This document shows positions 53,448-64,000 of a stretch of 64,000 nt of DNA, in pieces. The DNA lies in contig NC_059289.1 in NCBI RefSeq assembly GCF_017591435.1, positions 2,820,104-2,884,103 on the forward strand. Direction: 5' to 3'. Position numbers and translations under genes: made by a program. Positions within the stretch are counted from its first letter, which is position 1, and each line of letters opens with the position of its first letter. The stretch is from Portunus trituberculatus (taxonomy: Eukaryota; Arthropoda; Malacostraca; Decapoda; Portunidae). The notes under the pieces were generated by a model, which made no database searches, was not told where the DNA came from, and saw only the letters and a program-made list of their open reading frames with translations.

Positions 53448-53855
53448 TTACGAAGACAAGATCCCTGCTGCCAGAACAACATTTTGCTCAGCCTCCTCTT
53501 CAGAACACTCCAGGCAGCACTTAGGGCTTTCTGGACAAGGCACCTTACATTCCTTCACGCATTCTTTGCATGGTGGCTTGCAAGGCTGCGGACAAGGCTC
53601 TGGGCAAGGCTCCGGGCATGGGGGTGGGCAGGGTTCACAAGGCGAAGGCTTGCAAGGGTCACATTTAGGTTTCGAGGGACAGCACATCTTAGGAGGCTCA
53701 CATGTCTCCCTGGGTGGATCCCACGTACGGGATTGCCCGCACGTGTCATGCTTGCTGCTGGCCTCGAAGCCTGCGCCCCTGCCACTCTGTTTCTCCCTGA
53801 GGGAAGCTCCGAGCCCCACCAGTGCGAACACAAGGCACAACAAGAAAACCCTCAT
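53448..53855 (-). CDS. Small secreted Cys/Pro-rich protein, unrecognised
   Basis: An uninterrupted 135-residue frame. Residues 1-18 form a clear signal peptide (MRVFLLCLVFALVGLGAS). A polar segment (about 19-45) is followed by a Cys/Pro/Lys/Glu-rich core, about 45-118, with CEPPKMCCP, then short CxPC repeats (CEPCPPPC, CPEPCPEPCPQPCKPPC) and CKECVKECKVPC, and a CCLEC motif before an acidic tail. There are over 20 cysteines. No WAP, clip or EGF spacing is visible; the repeats resemble cross-linkable structural proteins such as cuticle or cornified-envelope-like and sperm-coat proteins, but no function is assigned. A minus-strand AATAAA lies 62 nt after the stop and an A/T-rich TATA-like segment about 30 nt before the ATG, so an untranslated leader exon may be missing. 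It has no intron in the coding part. Confidence 0.65.
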   Translation of the reverse strand: MRVFLLCLVFALVGLGASLREKQSGRGAGFEASSKHDTCGQSRTWDPPRETCEPPKMCCPSKPKCDPCKPSPCEPCPPPCPEPCPEPCPQPCKPPCKECVKECKVPCPESPKCCLECSEEEAEQNVVLAAGILSS

Positions 53856-54319
53856 GGTCGTTTGTATTTGTAGATAAATTTAATATATGTACACAACACT
53901 TGCTTGCGTTCCATGTACTGTACGAAGTGGATGCAGTGGATGGGATAAAAAACGAGAATAAGGCGATGAATTAGAAATGGATTATGGATAGTCCGTAAGT
54001 AGGGGTGGATGTGTGGAACCCTGTGGGAGTGCATGGGATGAGTCTCAGGAAAGAACACACCAACCAGTTTCGGAATGAGGCAAGATGTGTGTGTGTGTGT
54101 GTGTGTAACCATTAGAACTTTGTGCCTAATAAACTAAGCATCTTATCCGCAAATATTCCAGTAATCTGCTACTTGCTTGAAATAGGGATGATCGTCCTGT
54201 CTAGCTGTCACACTTATTTGTGTCACAAGCTGGGTACGAACTGTAGGTACTGCACGTGTGTACTATTTATAAAATTTAGCTCAGAAACACACACACACAC
54301 AGCCCTAACATAAACAATG

Positions 54320-54419
<100 letters not shown>

Positions 54420-54499
54420 ATGTAACTTCTAAGAAGTTAACTTGAATTCTGTCAGTATTTACGAGTATAGTCCTCACATTCTAATGTAATATTTCAACC

Positions 54500-55930
54500 T
54501 TGTACTTCATAATTCAAATGTTTGCCTTCTCGTTTCATCAGAGACTACTAATTACTGCAGCTGTACAAAATTTAATTACTACTTTCTTTCACTCTTACTT
54601 TGTCCACCTCTCTAGTGTTCTAGTTTACCAATACCAGTATTTTCAATCATCTATCTCATTTTCTGGTAAACTCTGCAACTCCTTCCCTACTTCTGTATTT
54701 CCTCCTCTCAATCGTTTTTTAGATATTAATAATTTGTTGCCATCTAGTCAGTTTGGTTTTAGAAAAGGTCTCAGTACTTCTGATGCTCTCGTTTGCATAA
54801 CGCACGACATGCAAGCTGCCCTTGATGCTGGTCATGAATCTAGAGTAATTTCACTTGATTTTAGTTCTGCATTTGATCGTGTTAATCATAGAGCCCTTTT
54901 ATCGAAAGTTAGATCTATTGGTATTGGTGGCCGCGTCCATCAAGTTCTGTCAGAGTTCCTAACGAGTCGAAGGCAGCGTGTGACTGTTGATGGCTGCCTT
55001 AGTTCTTTTAGTCCAGTTGTATCCGGTGTTCCGCAGGGAAGTGTTCTGGGACCTCTTCTTTTTATTATTTATACATCTGACATGTGGTGTGGGATTGAAT
55101 CTAATATGGTTGCTTATGCTGATGACACCACTATATATGCGACAATTCCTTCCCCACAGGATAGGCAGAGAGTCGCTAATGTACTCACTCAAGATGTTTC
55201 AAGGATTCTGTCATGGTGTGATCGGTGGGGTATGAAACTGAACCCGAGTAAATCCCATAGTATGGTTATTAGCAGATCAAGGACACCTTTCCCAGTTCAC
55301 CCTGATATTGTTGTCAACGAAGTACCTATTCCTAATTGTTCGTCTCTGAAGTTACTCGGAGTCACCCTTGATCCCAAACTTACTTTTGAGTTGCACTTGC
55401 GTTCACTTGCATCATCAGTCTCATGTAAAGTTGGTTTGTTACGCAAATGTAGGCGGATATATTCCTCTGATGATATTGTAAGAAATTGCTTTTACTCTTT
55501 CATACTGCCTCATTTTGAATATTGTCACTCTGTGTGGATCTCTGCAGCAGAGTCTCACTTAAAGCTTTTAGATAGAGCATTCAACCAGATTAAATTTCTT
55601 CTTCCTAATCTTGAGATTAATCTTCGGCATCGTCGTTTGGTTGGATCATTGTCCTATTTCTTCAAAATCATGTCTAATTCCAACCACCCGTTGCATTGTC
55701 ATTTGCCTGCCCCTTCACTACCAGCACGTGCTACAAGACAATCCTTGATCATGAATGACCGTTCCTTGTCTGTGAATCGATGTAATACTTCACAATTTTC
55801 CCGGTGTTTTATCCCAGTATCTGCTAGACTCTGGAATACAATTCCCAACGAGATTGTTAATTCTAGTAACATTGAAGCATTTAAAAAACGTGTGAATACC
55901 TTTCTTCTCTCTGAACTCACTACCTCTTAG
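54500..55930 (+). CDS. Reverse transcriptase of a 5'-truncated non-LTR retrotransposon
   Basis: A 476-codon open frame. RT blocks are in order: LLPSSQFGFRKGLSTSDALV (about residue 78), VISLDFSSAFDRVNHRALLS, SGVPQGSVLGPLLFIIYTSD and the catalytic AYADDTTIYA, then KLLGVTLDPKLTFELHL, the thumb (FYSFILPHFEYCHSVWISAA) and a C-terminal FSRCFIPVSARLWNTIPNEI segment. Family-level resemblance is to CR1/jockey-like LINEs. The endonuclease and ORF1 are missing, and the first roughly 45 codons are probably flanking sequence, so the annotated ATG is not the original start. The frame carries no stop or frameshift, which suggests a recent insertion. It reverse-transcribes LINE RNA at the target site in an intact element; this copy cannot be autonomous. 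Confidence 0.93.
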   Translation: MYFIIQMFAFSFHQRLLITAAVQNLITTFFHSYFVHLSSVLVYQYQYFQSSISFSGKLCNSFPTSVFPPLNRFLDINNLLPSSQFGFRKGLSTSDALVCITHDMQAALDAGHESRVISLDFSSAFDRVNHRALLSKVRSIGIGGRVHQVLSEFLTSRRQRVTVDGCLSSFSPVVSGVPQGSVLGPLLFIIYTSDMWCGIESNMVAYADDTTIYATIPSPQDRQRVANVLTQDVSRILSWCDRWGMKLNPSKSHSMVISRSRTPFPVHPDIVVNEVPIPNCSSLKLLGVTLDPKLTFELHLRSLASSVSCKVGLLRKCRRIYSSDDIVRNCFYSFILPHFEYCHSVWISAAESHLKLLDRAFNQIKFLLPNLEINLRHRRLVGSLSYFFKIMSNSNHPLHCHLPAPSLPARATRQSLIMNDRSLSVNRCNTSQFSRCFIPVSARLWNTIPNEIVNSSNIEAFKKRVNTFLLSELTTS

Positions 55931-56085
55931 ATCTCTACCAATCTTCCTATTCTGTTGTTCATTCCTGTTACTTCCTTTCACTTATCGGTGAGGTGCCGCC
56001 CACTGGGCCTTTGGGTTTATGCAGTTATGCTTTCCAGTGGGTCGCCTTCATTGACCTCATAATAATAATAATAATAAATAATAAA
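54640..56085 (+). mobile_element. Non-LTR retrotransposon (CR1/jockey-like), 5'-truncated, with 3' tail
   Basis: Recognisable element sequence begins near 54640 inside the RT domain, continues through the stop at 55930 and a 3' region with GGTGAGGTGCCGCCCACTGG and CCAGTGGGTCGCCTTCATTG, and ends in a short ATAATAATAATAAATAATAA tail. A 5' truncation and a short tandem tail are typical of this LINE type. Clade assignment is provisional. Confidence 0.85.
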
Positions 56086-56089
56086 ATTC

Positions 56090-59000
56090 CTATGAGAGAG
56101 GTTTCAAGACATCCTCCAATCTTAGCAGGCCCTTTCAACCATTTTTTAGGAACTGATATGTGAGCCTTTTTCATTAGTTTATTTTTTGCTGCCCTAGGCC
56201 AGTAGCCTCTTACGCGGTAAATAGTCTACATTACTACATAACTACTTGAAAGATAATATAGAGATGATAAATTTCACTTCATATTTTGCAATGGTAATCT
56301 TGTGCAGTGCTACTTTTATTGTCAACTAAAAAATACTACGGTGCCAGGAGAACGAGACACATGTAAACAGCTTAACTGATTGTGCTCCTGAAGTGCCTCT
56401 CAGCCTGCCTGCCTGCCTGCTTGTCTATGCACTGGTCTCACTTTCCTCTGGCCTCACCTTTCTCAGCTCCACTCCTGAAACAGCAACTCTGTGGTTTGAA
56501 CATGCACATGGGGAATATTTAGGCAAGACATGGGAAGTGAGATGCAAGGTATTTAAGTATATTTATTAAAAGTTTCCTTAAAATACTAAGTACTTGCTCC
56601 AGTAGACAACAATTATGTACAGGATACCAAAAATACAAACGACCTAGCTTTATGAAAAATCCTCCATAGCACAGATTACAATTCATTTTGATTTGCAGGT
56701 TTCTTCCTTTATCGTTGGAATTTACATATACATATATATATTTTATTTATATACCTTTTTTTCACAACAATTTTAGACATCACGTTTTCATTTCTTTAAT
56801 TTCCTTTTTTAATGAGATTCAATGAGGCAAGAGATTCCAATAACTCCAGTGTTACCAGGTGAAGGTTGCTGGTGTTAGCATTGAAAGCTAATCTGGTAAA
56901 CCTTTTGTGGTATTCACGAGTCGAGCTCCGAAAAATAGAAAGTGTGTAAGGACTAGTGATTTGGCTTGCCGGGGTGGACTGGTGTGGGCGTGTGCTGCGT
57001 GGGGGGGGCAGGGGCGTGATGCGGTGGTGGACTGCATGGAACACTTGTCCATCCCGAGTTTTATTACAATTGTACAGTAAAAAAAATGTATGAAAACAAA
57101 GCTGTTATGGTTATGAGGTAAAAATAAAGTATGAAAAAATTGTGTGGATTTTTCTCCAGAATGAATGGTGATAGTAATTCAGAGATGGACAAGTTTTCGG
57201 TGCATCGGGAAAAAGAGAGGTGAGTCCTGCCCCTGCGCCCCCGACGGCTCGAGCCCCGCCCGCTAGCCTCTGTCAATGTCAGCACCCTGGACGGTCTCTG
57301 CTGCGCTCTGCACGGGGGATCCCTGAGACCACTCACCCTCTCGCCCACGGACCACTCAAGGCTTCAAGATGACATTTGCATCGGTAATGAGTAATGATTA
57401 AAATAATTGATTACGTACATCCATATCGTGCCAAAGTTAATGAATCAAGTTTTATGAACAAGTGACTGTGGTGTAGGCCAGATGGGAGGGCCCCCGCGCG
57501 CCATCTCGCCGCCGACCCGAGCACCACTCTCATGAGGCCGTCTCGACTCTTTGGAGTTACCCAGCAGCCTCTGAATTGCTCATTATTAAAATAATATCAC
57601 ATGAGAAAATCTTGTTTATCAAAAAGAGGGCAACAAATATCTTAGACTTCATGGAATGTTACCAATAACAGCCGTCATGAAAGTGGTGTGAAACTGAGAA
57701 AAAAAATATATCAGGAAATGTAATGCAATAAATTAAAAATCTCTTCTGTAGAAAACATAGAACACTAAATTCGATAGTACCATCTCTTCGTCTCTTCCCA
57801 AATAATCTTGTGCACAGCGCAAGATGGAAGAGAGGCTAAAACAACGATACACTGAGAGCTACTAGAAAAATGGAAAGACACTGGAAAACAGCTTATTGTT
57901 TTAAGAAACAGCTCGTTATAGACTCCAACACTGATACACTGCATAACACGTGGCCTGTCCCAAGTGGTCCTGTCCTGAAGCCTGCCGTCACTGGGCTAAT
58001 AGAGAGAGAAGGTTGACTTTTTTGAGGAAGGACTTGAGTGAAGGCTGAGGATTCTGGAGACAGAGCCTCAGGTGAGGACCACTGAAGGAAACACCTCCAT
58101 TTACAAATGTAGCAGATATTGGCCACAGCCTATTAGGTATCTTATAGGTTAAAGTTTGAGTATAAAAGCTTGCACTGTGCTCCTCTCTCACTTCTGTTTA
58201 ACCCTGGAATGCTAAGGGCAGCATAGGGGGACAGTATAGTACATGGAACACAGCGCTAAATTATCATCACAGAAGATATTACAGTATTCGTAGCTCATCA
58301 TGTTGGACAATGTGGAAACGTAGAGTTATGAAGAAAAATTTAATATAAGATCTCTTTAAATATATAAAACAATATCAACATATAACAAGGATAGAATTTT
58401 TACGTAGATAAAATGTATCGAATAGCATTAGGAAATATATCATATATGGAGAAGGTGAGTAGAAGAAACTATAAAAATAGTGAAAGGGTTATAACTCTAG
58501 GGTGCCACACTGCCACACTTGGTTAGTTGCTGGTTGACAGGTACTGTGTGTAAGGTTGGTGGGTTGTGGTGTTGGGCGGACCGAGGCTGCAGGATTCACT
58601 TCACTCATGAGTATGTGCAAATATGAGTACTGTTACATGTATGCAAGTTTCTCACAACCCAAAGCCTCCAACTGCATGACAATGTGAAGGCAGGAATTGT
58701 GATGTTGGCCATATGAAAATTGTAGTTAATGAGTGACAGCATATGAGAAATTAGGGACTGACTGAGGTAGAATCCCACAGGCCCTCTGGTGGCGCTCAAT
58801 ACCCACCCAGCGTGATCATGTTGCACAATTCCCCAGCACAGTGGAATTGTCACAGATTCACAAAGCCGAACCAAGACCAGAGCTCTCTAATACTACTGAC
58901 TTGGGCTTCACTGGGATTTCTTCAAGAGTGCATGACTTTTTAGCGGTAAAAGTGACTGTCGAGTGACTAGTAGGTGTCTAATACTGTCAGTCAACGGGCA

Positions 59001-60580
59001 GATTTATGCCATTAAAGCATCTACTAATATAAGCTTCAATTTACACATTCTCAATTCATACTTTTGGTACAACAAGATTTTGTTGATTGTCAATTAGCAT
59101 TAGAGAGTTTCAGTCTATGGTGGCCCTCTGGCACCTCTACTGCCGCGGCTGCTGCTGCTGCTGTTGCTGCTGCTCACCCATGCTGCCTCATCTGCCCAGC
59201 TGCTCCCTCTCACCTCAGCCACCATCAACACATCTCCATAACATTCAAAATAACTTATCATTATACTGTTTAACAAAAATAAGTTTTCTATGTAGAATTA
59301 AACTGAGTTTGACTTATAAAGTCTTCTGGCTCTATCTACAGAGAGAGCAGAGACTAACCTAAAGAGAGTACAAAAATAGCAAATAACACAAAGGTGCACA
59401 GGGTGTCATATTCAAAGAAATATGCAAATGTGCACAGTGCCCAGCTTGCCCGACCAGCTATCACAATCTTTGGCCACAGGGAGTGAGGGGAGACAGCAGA
59501 GGTAATGTCGGCAACATGGTGATGCGGGACACATGGCATGGCAGATGATATTCCCTAAAAAAATACTGTACTGCTTCTTGAGAGTATATCCATTGGAAGA
59601 CAGCGTGTAGCCCGGAGCCCATGCCACAGCCTCAGATGATCTCCCATCAGGTATAGTGGCGACAGATGCGCTCACTCAACACGTGGTAACTCAGGTCACG
59701 CATATCCTTATAACTTCTCTAATCTACCCAGTGGACTCACTTATAAAACTCTATATTGCATTTGGTATCTCAGAATTACATGTAGGACATCTGAATCGTA
59801 TCTACATACGTAATATTAAAATACTGAGCGCTGCTGAGTCATCTCTGTTATTCACAAAATAATAAAGATTACTCAGTAACTCCCTGTACTTTCCAGCTCA
59901 ACATACACAATCTGTACAGATTTATACCTGAATCTTCCTCCTGGAGGAGGAAATTATTGATCCAGTGAGTCAGGTGGATGAGATGGTGACGTCCACTATC
60001 ACAGCCAAAATGTTGTCATCACTTTAGGTCATAACCCTGTAGAGGTGAGTTATCATGGCATGTTGTTGACTCTTGCACTGATGCTGTACCCTTGCAACAC
60101 TACACGTCATGAGGCCAAAGTGATCACACATACCTGAGGGAGATGCAGCAACTGATGCTTAACACGAGGTTGCACTCCAACCTGCAGGGGAGAAGAATTA
60201 CATGTATCTGTGTTTTCTGGAAGCATCTTTCTCTGTGTCACGTCACTATATTCTAAGCAAGTACATCTTGGAAACCAAAGCTATGGACAATGGGAGAATC
60301 CTGTCCATGGGAATACAGACAATGAAATATAATGGGTGTGGAAGAGTGGACTTTAGGAATGAAGTGTGGAGCTACAAAATGAGTAAAGAAAAACAGTCTG
60401 AGATGGGAGTGGATACATTTACAAGGTGGATGAAGATGCATTGCTGAAGATGGTGTTCAGGAGAGAGCTAAGATGTACAGATGGAAACAGAACACATCCT
60501 TATCAAAAGATGGTTGAAGGAAGAACAATGTAAGAGAACAGCTCAAGGGAGGGTGTGAATAGATAAAAATAGAAAGTGAC
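56090..60580. other. Gene-poor interval between the LINE and the nuclear receptor
   Basis: No exon can be supported. Contents: a (CTGC)-like run near 56400-56422, A/T-rich sequence 56700-56800, two GC-richer patches (56990-57020 and 57225-57545), and a (GCT)n run at 59146-59176. Part may be the 3' untranslated region of the receptor gene if it extends past the AATAAA at 60586. Confidence 0.5.
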
Positions 60581-60585
60581 AAGTA

Positions 60586-60591
60586 TTTATT
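60586..60591 (-). terminator. Polyadenylation signal of the nuclear receptor gene
   Basis: AATAAA on the minus strand, 105 nt downstream of the receptor stop codon at 60696-60698. Confidence 0.5.
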
Positions 60592-60695
60592 TAGTCATTA
60601 TATTGTATAGTCTCTTCTATTAAAAAAGGAATGAATATAATGATACATTTGATGAGTCTCAATACACAAGGAGAGAAGAGCATCACCTACCTTAA

Positions 60696-63510
60696 CTAAT
60701 GGTCCCCTCTTAGTAGCTCAAAGAGGAAGTTGAAACTTGGCACATCGCCCTCTTTCTTCTTCATAGAGAGCATTTCCTTACTCGCCTGTGGAAGTAAAAC
60801 CAATTGTACAAGAACTGAAACATAATCCTACCTAAAATTTTGGCTGTGGTGTCAACCTTGTGTGGTGTTACTTCATGAGGGCATAGTTAGTCATTCCCTG
60901 CACTGTGTGAGATGACATTTGAAAAAAGAATAGAACCATGTAATGAAGCCTAGTTAAATAACATTATAATCAAATTAGCTGAGGAAATCAGTCTATAATT
61001 GGACTAACATCAAATTTGGCAGCACATAACTACACAAATCCAAAGAACACATGTACATTATCTAATATCCAACAGTTTAATCTTGAGTACATTACATAAA
61101 ACATAATTTTTACAGCTACTCAAATTTTGGGTGTCTCTTCAACAAGCAGTGAAGAAGTTCAATGCGGAATGAATCTCAAAGCTGAACTGTACCTGACAGG
61201 TCCGCTGAAGTTCGGGAATACGAAGGAGAAGTTCCCCGAATTTAGGCGGCAGGTGAGGGTAATGAGTGAGAGTGTACTCCTGCAGTGCCTGCACCACCTT
61301 CTTCTGAGAGTCCCGCACCTTCTCTCCCTCCTGTAGTCCAGACACATCTGGAAGACAGTGGTTATGAAGTGTGGTCCTGATACTAACACAGTAAGTATAC
61401 TGGCAACACCAATCAGTATAAATTACTTGAAAAAAAAAAAAAAAGGTCTGTTTGGTGAGAGAGAAAGAAAAAAATAAAACACATGAAAACATTTCAAATA
61501 AAACATTTACAAATATAAAAGAAATACATAAATTAAACTGAACAGTATTGTTGCTGAATAAGTGAATGAGGCAAACCCATGATATTATAATAATGTAGAT
61601 TTATGCAATGAAAGCAAAGCAGCTGTTCACTATTACAGTTAATGTTGTGCAGATAAGCATATAATAAGTTTTCAATATCTATTATCACATATCATAAACA
61701 CTGAGCATAAGTGCAACCCAAGACACAAACCCTCACACTGTCACTGGCTTTCCACAATCCTTTCATAATCATCTCATAACAATGACTAAATTCCTGGAGT
61801 TTATCATATACTTTAGAAGAAAAATGTTTGTCATTTACTAAATCAAAATTATATTCATGATTTACATTTATTATGATGTTGCGAGTATATTATCAGCAAA
61901 CATTGGTTTCCAGGAGCATTTACAATCAAAGCATCATCACTACTACCATCATGATTTCATTTAATGTTGTGATCTTTCTTAACAGGGCAGGTTGGATCAC
62001 AACTTACAAATTCCTTTCTCTTCTGCAGTAATCATAATGGAAGCATCCACTACCCACTACCTTCCCATTGGCTTTCCCTGCAGGTGGTGCGGCTCACCTG
62101 ATGACAGCAGCACGATGACCTTCATTGCCATGTATTCGTACTTGTCCACCTGGAGGCGGCTGAGCTGGTATGTCAGGTTTAGCATGCGCTCGATGCATGG
62201 CCCGATGCCCATGGACTCTGCCTGCTGCAGGGTCATGGTACGCCCGGAGCTCACCCTGATCTCACCCGGGGAGTCCATAGATCGAAAACAACAGGACAGA
62301 AGCAGCAACTCGCACCATGAGTTGATCAATAAACAGATTTGGTCATCAATCTGGAAGTGAGAAGGAAAAATTGGGGTTAATCACTTCCTCAGTCTCCTGT
62401 TACATAAGAAAACTGTCTGGTATGTATATTTCACCCCTCACCATCATAGGGACATGCACCTAACGATGCAATAGTCAGCAATGCTTCTATAATTAGTAAT
62501 TCTCATGGTATTGGTATACATTTTCATAAGCCAAAGAAATAGAGATATGATGCTTATGCCATACATTATATGTGTTATTCATATTCTACAATAATGAAGC
62601 TTCAAGTCATGGAAGGCATAGAGGACAAGACTTTCCTTTACTAATAAGCTTTAGGGTTTACAGAGAACAACAAGTGTGTTGTGTCCTGCTGTGAGAGACT
62701 TGGTGCTTCCTGAACCTACCGTTATGTGTCGGAAAAGAGGGAGGGACTTGCACCACTTGACAATTTTGTAGAGCCGGTGGTCAGCTATGTTGCAGAGATT
62801 GTTCAGGAAGTCTGGGGAGTTGTTTTCCATGGCATGGCGAGCTGCTTCCTCAGACTGCCTCAGCTGTTCCATTTCACTTTCACTGCAGTGCCAAAGGTGC
62901 TCAACATCGTGGATTTGCTGCAATACAACCATCATCAGTAAACATCACCACATGGTGGCATTATCGCTCAGGGAAAGTTTGTTGTGGAAGGTCGAGAAGA
63001 ATATTCAATCAAGTGTTTTATAAAATCACATTCATGTGAAAATACCTAAGGTGGTTGAAATTCATACAGTACAAAGAAAAGATAACATCATTGAATGTAC
63101 TGTAAAATTTCTGCAGTAACACTTAGCAGAATAAGAAAAAAAATTAAGCTATTCCCTCACATTTAATGAATATTCTAGGTAATCTAATTATAAAAACACA
63201 ATTTTTTCCTAAAAGATTTGAGAATCTTTCTTCCTTAGAATATGTGGTAAGTAAAAATTACTTAAACACAAGTAAGAATAGTGAAGAATTACCTGCAGGA
63301 GGAGAGGTATTGGTCTCTTATCATCCGATGGTGAAGGTTTGATTTCTTCGCCATCTGAGGGCTCTGCCTTGACTGCCGTGGCATCAGGGAGCCTCTGGGG
63401 ATCCAGCTGGTGGCCGGAGGTGGTGGTGGGAGTCACGAGGGAAGGAGGAAGAGGATAAGGGGAGCATTGATATGTACTGCGCCCACCACGAGTCCGGTCT
63501 TCACGAATGG
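60696..63510 (-). CDS. HR4: Nuclear receptor, HR4/NR6A-like, C-terminal part (hinge and ligand-binding domain)
   Basis: The last five exons on the minus strand: 63510-63293, 62917-62720, 62350-62098, 61347-61193 and 60785-60696, all with GT/AG junctions in phase (303 residues plus stop). The first encodes the post-zinc-finger T/A-box (AIREDRTRGGRSTYQC) and hinge. Later exons encode the ligand-binding domain: LYKIVKWCKSLPLFRHI, then IDDQICLLINSWCELLLLSC (helix 3-5 signature), RVDKYEYMAMK-like helices, EYTLTHYPHLPPKFGELLLR and the AF-2 end FNFLFELLRGDH. HR4 (NR6A, GCNF-related) is an ecdysone-induced transcription factor in arthropod moulting; a role here is inferred. HR39 (NR5B) is the main alternative, but the ELLRGDH end and WCELLL block favour HR4. 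The DNA-binding domain must lie beyond position 64000, so the gene is cut by the window edge. Confidence 0.82.
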
Positions 63511-63519
63511 CTGAAGGAG

Positions 63520-64000
63520 AAGTAAAGTAATGCTAGTGTGAGGTGAGCTAAAGACATAGGCGCACATTCTGTACACTCCATACACAGCTGGTCAGCCACT
63601 CACTTCCATATGTCATCCTTGAAAAAAACCTCAGCCATTACATAACCACTGGGCTGATACAGTGAAGGATGATCTCACTTCCCATACTTATTTCAAGCTC
63701 CCTCTCTTCCTCCAGCCAACAAGACTGCTAATGCTCGTCAAGGTTTGAAGACAAATAAATAAGGTCACACTGAATTTCCTTTGCCTCCCTTGGTGACTGA
63801 AAAATATGGGTGGCAATAATGTATTTATTGATGTGTGGTGGATATCTTGTTTGATGAGTGAGTTAGTGGTAATGAGTACAACTTGAGTGGGTAAACCCCG
63901 CGGCGTCCCGGCGGGTTGTCCCGAGGGCCGAGGTGCCGGGATGGATGTCAGTTTTCCTGGGAGGCCTGAGGATGTTTATGTATCTAAATTACGTTCCCGT
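63520..64000. other. Intron of the nuclear receptor gene with a GC-rich patch
   Basis: The sequence upstream (minus strand) of the T/A-box exon should be intron. At 63893-63950 there is an abrupt GC-rich patch (CCCCGCGGCGTCCCGGCGGG) in otherwise AT-rich sequence. No exon is recognisable; a repeat edge is possible. Confidence 0.5.

Noticed and set aside
53437..53877. Plus-strand Gly/His-rich frame opposite the Cys/Pro-rich gene
   Set aside because: The minus-strand frame has the signal peptide and polyadenylation signal; the plus frame is its antisense reading.
59064..59362. Frames with poly-Ala or poly-Cys at 59.1 kb
   Set aside because: They result from a (GCT)n run and have no further support.
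60202..60447. 81-codon frame resembling a retroelement remnant
   Set aside because: I could not match it to specific RT or endonuclease blocks, so it is left unannotated.

Overview
This is a eukaryotic nuclear window, most likely from a malacostracan (decapod-type) crustacean. The reasons are spliced arthropod-type genes (a clip-domain serine protease homologue and an HR4-like nuclear receptor), TTAGG-like repeats, several crustacean-style retroelement fragments, and an extreme load of (GA)n, (CA)n and (AT)n microsatellites. The species is not determined. All gene models below were assembled by eye from splice junctions, reading phase and family resemblance; no database search was run.

Layout. 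1-7.7 kb is gene-free: microsatellites, copies of a TTAA-flanked MITE, a tRNA-derived SINE and a hAT-like MITE with a perfect 8-bp target duplication. 7.8-10.65 kb (+) holds a complete six-exon clip-domain serine protease homologue whose catalytic Ser is Gly. 13.46-16.59 kb (-) holds a five-exon FBXW2-like F-box/WD40 gene with an unusual C-terminal insertion. 16.8-24.2 kb is mobile-element debris: a decayed reverse transcriptase (RT), a foldback element with TTAGG-like content, an RT/SINE chimera, SINEs, long (AT)n arrays and a cluster of AACCGGTT palindromes. 29.2-34.6 kb (-) holds a complete four-exon PRL/PTP4A phosphatase gene; its last intron carries an RT relic and a piggyBac deletion derivative, and a Tigger/pogo-like MITE and a SINE lie in the first intron. 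35-53 kb is mostly gene-free and microsatellite-dominated, with a possible PRL promoter near 37.0-37.4 kb. 53.45-53.86 kb (-) encodes a small secreted Cys/Pro-rich protein. 54.5-56.1 kb (+) is a 5'-truncated non-LTR retrotransposon with a long open RT frame. 60.7-63.5 kb (-) holds the last five exons of an HR4/NR6A-like nuclear receptor; its DNA-binding domain lies beyond the window.

The genes are unrelated housekeeping, signalling, immune and hormone genes rather than one pathway. The best leads are (i) a TTAA-flanked piggyBac-type family, with one deletion derivative retaining the transposase N-terminus plus about eight MITE loci sharing its terminal repeat, including a tandem array that may have arisen at an internal TTAA; (ii) tRNA-derived SINEs whose heads abut (CA)n in every copy; (iii) the FBXW2 insertion; and (iv) the Cys/Pro-rich secreted protein.
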